Shown in pieces: positions 59,804-64,000 of a DNA stretch of 64,000 nucleotides. The position numbers and the translations under genes were made by a program. This stretch comes from Fidelibacterota bacterium (lineage in GTDB: Bacteria; Fidelibacterota; Marinisomatia; SCGC-AAA003-L08; D37C17), in the NCBI GenBank assembly GCA_014381415.1, contig JACNLQ010000056.1, forward strand, positions 1 through 64,000. Direction: 5' to 3'. Within the stretch, counting starts at the first letter, position 1. Every line of letters begins with the position of its first letter. The notes below the pieces were generated by a model that was given only the letters and a program-made list of their open reading frames with translations, was not told where the DNA came from and made no database searches.

Positions 59804-62536
59804 ATGAAAATAACTTTAACCTTTATTTTTTTCCTTGTAAGCGGATTATTAGCGGAAACCTATCCGCTGGCACAGAAGCCATTTCTTAAAAACATTACTG
59901 TCGCAGACGATTTTCAAAGAGGTGTTTTTTTAATAGTGGTTGCAACTAACGACTTAAAGGAAATATTAAATACCGATTATATAGGGAATTTTATCGAGTT
60001 TAAACAAACACAGGGATTTGATGTAGAAGTATGGAATTTTCAGGATTTTTCTAGTAAGGAAGATCTTAGATCCAGTTTAGCTACCTATTATTCAAATAAT
60101 CCATTATTAGAATATGTATTATTAATTGGTGATTATAACCCCGATTCTGATGTTGCTTTTCCATTAGATTCTTACACCATTTCATCTTATAATGAACCAC
60201 AGCAAGATGTGACAGATCATCCGTATACCTATTTTAATGGAGACCCAACTACTGATGATGGGTTAAGCCCTCACTTTTTTATCGGACGTTGGTCAATAGC
60301 GGGTAATGGTGAACTATTAAATATTGTTAAAAAAACCATTCAATACACTAAAATGGACTATGTGAGTGATGTTTCATATTTAGAAAGAGCTCTTGTAGTT
60401 GCCGGAAGTTATAAAACTGTAGGGTCAAATAGTGCAGAAACATTTCCATTCAACTGGCCAGTTTCACCTGTTTGGACATCTCTTTGGCTTCAGAAAAGAC
60501 TTTATCAAAGTGGATATTCAATAGTTGATACGGCATTATTCTATTCAGGAAATAGATATCTTACAAACCCTACTATTGCTAATTCATGGAATGATGGAGT
60601 GGGAATAATTAATTACAGAGGATGGGGAAATGCACAAGGATGGGCAAAACCAGAGTTTCAAATTGATGAAGTGGGTGCTTTAGAATATTCTTATGACTTG
60701 CCAATTGTATTTAGTTTTGTATGCAACACAGGAGATTTTGGTAATGATGTAGATCCGAGTTTTGGAGAATCTCTACTTAGGGCAGGATCAGTTTCAGGAG
60801 GAGGTAGAGGAGCTGTGGCTATGGTAGGACCCTCTGATTTGGATACAGACACCCGCTTTAATAATGTTATGTGTGGGGCTCTCTGGGATGGTTTGTTGGA
60901 AGGTCGTACTCCCGAATTGGCTCAAGCCTTACATGGAGCTAAACAAGCTGTTGCAAAAGAATTTGAAGGTATTGAAGAGACAGGTTTAGGAGTTAGGCAA
61001 AATATACCCATATTTTATCACCATGTCTATGGAGTTCTTGGAGACCCGAGTTTACCAGTTTGGTTAAAAAAACCATCTAATTTGTTTATATTTAATAATG
61101 AGTTAGAATCAATTTCTGGAAATATAGAGCTGTCAGATAAGTTCATAAATATTCAAGTTCAGGATTCAATTGGACAGCCCCTACAGGATGTAGTTGGTGC
61201 ATTATTGTATAATGGTGAACTCATTGCTAAGGGGTTATCCACCTTTGATGGGAATTTAGATATTGATTTCTCAGATAATAGTGAAATTATAGTTGGCACG
61301 GAAATGGAGTTATACCTGAATAGAGCACAATTTTCCCAAAAAAGAATTCCAGTTATTTTAATAGAAGACAATTCTAATGATTTCGAGGCTCATTCTTACG
61401 GTTACCAGTTACCAGAATCACCTGAATATTATGATGTTAATACTATTGATTATGAATGGGTTGATATCAATCCAGAAAATGGTGGTTTAGGTGAGAATTT
61501 AAATCTAACGGATGATACAATTGCAAGAGATGTTCTCTTAGGTTTTGATTTCACCTATTATGGCTACACCTACTCCTCAGTAAATATTTGTTCAAATGGA
61601 TGGGTATCTTTTGAAGAGTCAACCATTCCCTATTTCTGGAATTTTTCCATTCCATTTCCCATGGGTCCTCCTGCCATGCTCGCCGTTTATATGGATGACT
61701 TAGATGATAATGGAAAAGAACCCTTTATTGATGAGAATGGGAATGGAATATATGATGATGGTGATGGGTTTATTACTGATTGTGGTACTCCTGAAAATCC
61801 AATCTATCCCTGCCATGATTATAATCAGGATGGTGAGAGAAAGGAGGGTGAACCCTTTAATGTATTCAAATTCCAGGATATAGCAAATCATCGATTTATA
61901 GTACAATGGGATGAATTATCAAATGCAGAAGATGACGAAAATTGTGGTACTTCGAGTGGATGTGTAAAAGAAACTTTTCAACTTATGATTTATAAAGATG
62001 GTGAATATGGTCAAGGGAATATTGTATTTCAGTATAAAGAAATTCATGACATTGATGATGGAAGAGTGGGAAAAAATGGGAATTTATCAACTATTGGCAT
62101 TGAATCTCCTGATCAAAACCTAGGATTTCAGTATTTATTTAGAGGAAACTTTTGGGATGGCACTACCCTGCAGGAGGGAGGATTGGACTCTACAGCTATT
62201 CAGTTTACAGCTAATCAAATTATTGAAGCAAATTCGGGACCTATTCTGGAAACTAAATTTGTTGAGCATCCTTCAAATTTTCAATTAATTGGTGCCTATC
62301 CCAATCCCTTTAATCCCATAACTACAGTACAATATGTATTATCAGATTTCAGTTGGATAAATTTAAGTGTTTACAATATATTGGGACAGAAATTGACCAC
62401 CTTATACAATGGGCTAAATATACCGGGAAAGCATAATATTGACTGGAATGCCTCCAATTATTCAAGCGGAGTATATTTTATTTCTTTAAAGGTACAGGGC
62501 TCAATTATCACCCAGAAAGTGCTTTTACTAAAGTAA
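59804..62536 (+). CDS. Secreted peptidase C25 (gingipain-like) family protein, catalytic His replaced by Trp
   Basis: A 910-residue exported protein (signal peptide 1-17). The C25 core spans about 40-430: LEYVLLIGDYNPDSD, TYFNGDPTTDDGLSPHFFIG, GIINYRGWGNAQGW, FSFVCNTGDFGN with the nucleophile Cys307, and GRGAVAMVGPSD. Gingipain Rgp has His in a GHG motif 33 residues before the Cys; the aligned residue here is Trp274 in GWG. Activity is therefore doubtful, unless another residue substitutes. Beyond are Ig-like and beta-rich regions with many acidic Ca-style loops (DDLDDNGKEPFIDENGNGIY), and a YPNPFNPITTVQY sorting tail. Confidence 0.88.
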   Translation: MKITLTFIFFLVSGLLAETYPLAQKPFLKNITVADDFQRGVFLIVVATNDLKEILNTDYIGNFIEFKQTQGFDVEVWNFQDFSSKEDLRSSLATYYSNNPLLEYVLLIGDYNPDSDVAFPLDSYTISSYNEPQQDVTDHPYTYFNGDPTTDDGLSPHFFIGRWSIAGNGELLNIVKKTIQYTKMDYVSDVSYLERALVVAGSYKTVGSNSAETFPFNWPVSPVWTSLWLQKRLYQSGYSIVDTALFYSGNRYLTNPTIANSWNDGVGIINYRGWGNAQGWAKPEFQIDEVGALEYSYDLPIVFSFVCNTGDFGNDVDPSFGESLLRAGSVSGGGRGAVAMVGPSDLDTDTRFNNVMCGALWDGLLEGRTPELAQALHGAKQAVAKEFEGIEETGLGVRQNIPIFYHHVYGVLGDPSLPVWLKKPSNLFIFNNELESISGNIELSDKFINIQVQDSIGQPLQDVVGALLYNGELIAKGLSTFDGNLDIDFSDNSEIIVGTEMELYLNRAQFSQKRIPVILIEDNSNDFEAHSYGYQLPESPEYYDVNTIDYEWVDINPENGGLGENLNLTDDTIARDVLLGFDFTYYGYTYSSVNICSNGWVSFEESTIPYFWNFSIPFPMGPPAMLAVYMDDLDDNGKEPFIDENGNGIYDDGDGFITDCGTPENPIYPCHDYNQDGERKEGEPFNVFKFQDIANHRFIVQWDELSNAEDDENCGTSSGCVKETFQLMIYKDGEYGQGNIVFQYKEIHDIDDGRVGKNGNLSTIGIESPDQNLGFQYLFRGNFWDGTTLQEGGLDSTAIQFTANQIIEANSGPILETKFVEHPSNFQLIGAYPNPFNPITTVQYVLSDFSWINLSVYNILGQKLTTLYNGLNIPGKHNIDWNASNYSSGVYFISLKVQGSIITQKVLLLK

Positions 62537-62582
62537 AATTAAAAAATTGAATAAATAGTTTGTTGTTGATCAAAGTATTTTT

Positions 62583-62618
62583 AGTATAAATTTGCTTATT
62601 AGTATAAATTTGCTTATT
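62583..62618. repeat. Perfect 18-bp tandem duplication
   Basis: AGTATAAATTTGCTTATT occurs twice in tandem (62583-62600 and 62601-62618), about 45 bp after the C25-like gene stop, in AT-rich non-coding DNA. Confidence 0.9.
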
Positions 62619-62749
62619 GGGAGGTTGAAAAAAAATATAGTTTTATGCACCTCGCTCTAGTTTTTAAAGTTTAATATAATGTAGCTTCCATCGCAGTTTT
62701 CTTTCCCTCAGAGATAACACTTTTGGCATCATACATATATAGATTTTAA

Positions 62750-62841
62750 GTAAGAAATACCTCCCGCCTGGTGCTACTTAGATGGCATGGGACGGCCAGG
62801 CTGGACAGGAACCCTCCGGTTTACCGGGGGGTTCCTACTTT
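62750..62841 (+). ncRNA. Candidate structured leader RNA or small RNA
   Basis: Within AT-rich surroundings a GC-rich stretch contains a GCCTGG/CCAGGC stem (62766-62771 with 62796-62801) enclosing an inner TGC..GCA hairpin and a CCC/GGG pairing option, followed directly by a terminator hairpin. It lies about 70 bp upstream of a probable aminotransferase gene, so it could be a riboswitch-type attenuator or a free sRNA. I could not match it to SRP, 6S, RNase P, tmRNA or the common riboswitch signatures I know. Confidence 0.4.
62807..62841 (+). terminator. Strong GC-rich hairpin with T-run
   Basis: AGGAACCCTCCGG (62807-62819) pairs with CCGGGGGGTTCCT (62824-62836), a 13-bp stem with one T-G pair and the loop TTTA, followed by TACTTTTT. 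This is a Rho-independent terminator or the terminator part of an attenuator for the next gene. Confidence 0.8.
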
Positions 62842-62911
62842 TTGGGAATAAAGATAAATTCTTTTAAGAGAGTAAACACAGTTATTAATTTATCAGCTGT
62901 GCAAATTAGGT

Positions 62912-64000
62912 ATGAATTCTAATAATAATATATTTCCACTCGATTCTGATTTCCTAAAAAATTGTCTCAACGACTGGGAAGTTGACCTCACACATGTAAG
63001 TATCAGGGAGTTAAATCGGCTGGTAGATGAGCTCTCTGATCATTTTGATGTAGAGTTTCTCCGTTTTGAATTTGGAATTCCTGGGCTTCCCCCAAATAAA
63101 ATTGGTCCAGAAGAAGAAATACGTATCCTTCAAAATAATCCGCGAATTCCTTCAACCTACCCCCCCTTTGATGGGATCTCTCGATTAAAAGAAGCGGCGT
63201 CAAATTTTATAAAAAAATTCCTGAATATTGATGTTCCTCCAAAATCTTGTGTTCCTACTGTAGGTGCAATGCATAGCGGATTTATTTGTCAAGCCATTGC
63301 AGGTCGAAAATGCCCTGAAACAAATACCATCCTTTTTTTGGATCCTGGATTCCCCGTCAATAAACTACAGACAAAATTTCTTGGACTTCAGGAGCAATCT
63401 ATTGACCTTTTTGATTGCCGAGGAGATGCACTAATAGATAAAATTGAAGAGATATTTTCAACAGGTAAAATTGGAGGACTTCTTTGGTCAAGCCCTAATA
63501 ATCCAACATGGGTTTGTCTTAAAGAAAGTGAGTTAGAAGGTATTGGCAATCTCTTAACAAAATACGATGTGATTGGAATTGAAGATGCCGCCTATTTTGG
63601 TATGGATTATAGGCAAGACTATAGCCAGCCTGGCGTACAGCCCTTTATTCCAACAATAGCGCGCTATACGGGTAATTATTTTTTAACTATATCCAGCTCG
63701 AAAATATTCAGTTATGCAGGTCAGCGAATTGCCATGACGGTTATATCTCCTGATTTAATGGAAAAGCGATATAAAAATCTCAGGCAATATTTTGATACTG
63801 AGCGAGTAGGGCATGCATTTGTACATGGGGGAATTTATCCAACTACGGCTGGGGTACCTCAGACCCCACAGCATGCATTGGCAGCATTGTTTGAAGCCGC
63901 TTGTATTGGAGATTATAATTTTTTGAAAGAAGTGAAAGTATATAGCCAATTGGCTGCGAAAATAAAAATAGTCTTCCAAAAATATGATTTTGATCTAGTA
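62912..64000 (+). CDS. Class I/II PLP aminotransferase, partial (runs off window end)
   Basis: From the ATG at 62912 the frame stays open to the last base (363 codons). The fold type I signature is clear: SPNNPTW with Asn197, IEDAAYFG with Asp225 and Tyr228, and the PLP lysine Lys264 in ISSSKIFSYAGQRIA. An N-terminal extension (RELNRLVDELSDHF) precedes the usual LRFEFGIPGLPPN and YPPFDG segments. Substrate is not decidable; aspartate/aromatic or related aminotransferases are likely. A structured leader with terminator lies upstream. Confidence 0.85.
   Translation, partial: MNSNNNIFPLDSDFLKNCLNDWEVDLTHVSIRELNRLVDELSDHFDVEFLRFEFGIPGLPPNKIGPEEEIRILQNNPRIPSTYPPFDGISRLKEAASNFIKKFLNIDVPPKSCVPTVGAMHSGFICQAIAGRKCPETNTILFLDPGFPVNKLQTKFLGLQEQSIDLFDCRGDALIDKIEEIFSTGKIGGLLWSSPNNPTWVCLKESELEGIGNLLTKYDVIGIEDAAYFGMDYRQDYSQPGVQPFIPTIARYTGNYFLTISSSKIFSYAGQRIAMTVISPDLMEKRYKNLRQYFDTERVGHAFVHGGIYPTTAGVPQTPQHALAALFEAACIGDYNFLKEVKVYSQLAAKIKIVFQKYDFDLV

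Larger units (their letters stand above)
62537..62911. other. Non-coding region before the aminotransferase gene
   Basis: A 375-bp gap. It contains an 18-bp tandem duplication (62583-62618), a GC-rich structured segment (about 62755-62806) and a strong hairpin with T-run (62807-62841). The 70 bp after the hairpin are AT-rich up to the start codon. No convincing ORF was found. Confidence 0.6.

Noticed and set aside
62750..62841. SRP 4.5S RNA or 6S RNA at the GC-rich island.
   Set aside because: The conserved SRP core (GGAAGCAGCC type) is absent and no long 6S-like rod is seen.

Overview
The window looks like an AT-rich chromosome segment from a Gram-negative bacterium of the Fibrobacteres-Chlorobi-Bacteroidetes (FCB) group, most like Candidatus Marinimicrobia (SAR406). 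This is an inference. The evidence is: secreted proteins ending in a YPNPFNP sorting/FlgD-like domain, dockerin repeats on secreted proteins, a C25 (gingipain-like) peptidase, LPS (LpxH-like) and outer-membrane barrel proteins, a split B12-dependent ribonucleotide reductase, a System II cytochrome c maturation pair, a SUF cluster with SufT, and the men (not futalosine) menaquinone route. No phage, insertion sequence, plasmid or CRISPR array is visible.

Layout. Positions 1-20309 are all on the minus strand and form a chorismate hub. Read in transcription order it holds menB, a GxxExxY gene, menA, menC, menE, a secreted FG-GAP/dockerin protein, a ferredoxin-type membrane protein, chorismate mutase, a CDF cation exporter, trpE, trpG, a second GxxExxY gene, trpD, trpC, trpF, trpB, trpA, prephenate dehydratase, tyrA, aroA, aroE and aroC. 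The aroC frame is broken by an in-frame TAG at codon 38, just after a 17-bp tandem duplication. Many junctions are 4-bp ATGA overlaps. From 20.5 to 27.6 kb lies a looser plus-strand group: hemolysin III-like, YhhN-like, M20 amidohydrolase, DoxX-like, a GNAT remnant, a cupin, an iodotyrosine-deiodinase-like flavoprotein and a BNR/dockerin protein. Next come tRNA-Glu, split nrdJ (minus), thyA-folA (plus), a DMT transporter and a three-part metallopeptidase/beta-propeller/beta-barrel protein (minus). From 37 to 44 kb there is a plus-strand envelope block: lpxH, three lipoproteins, resB, ccsA and an LRR lipoprotein. A small histone H1-like gene and tRNA-Leu precede the SUF operon (Rrf2 regulator-sufB-C-D-U-T-S, minus). 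Then follow floA and nfeD, a barrel/TPR/BamE-like protein, and a plus-strand run of three secreted proteins: a c-type cytochrome with dockerins, an M14 carboxypeptidase and a C25-like protein. The window ends in a partial aminotransferase behind a structured leader.

The most interesting signals are mostly non-coding. (1) Two GxxExxY genes, one in trp and one in men, each sit between imperfect inverted repeats built from short CCAC...ACAC words, immediately after the stop of the upstream operon gene. In the trp case the repeat arm now encodes the last residues of TrpG and part of the trpD ribosome-binding site. ORF-less versions of the arms occur between trpB and trpA and near 13.4 kb. (2) A stem-loop with a CCUCCUCCUCC loop is followed by a terminator in the nrdJ 3' region. 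(3) A structured GC-rich leader with a terminator precedes the last gene. (4) A C25-family protein carries Trp at the position of the catalytic His. (5) A frame-shifting 7-bp repeat tract lies inside menE. All calls come from reading the sequence; no database search was run.
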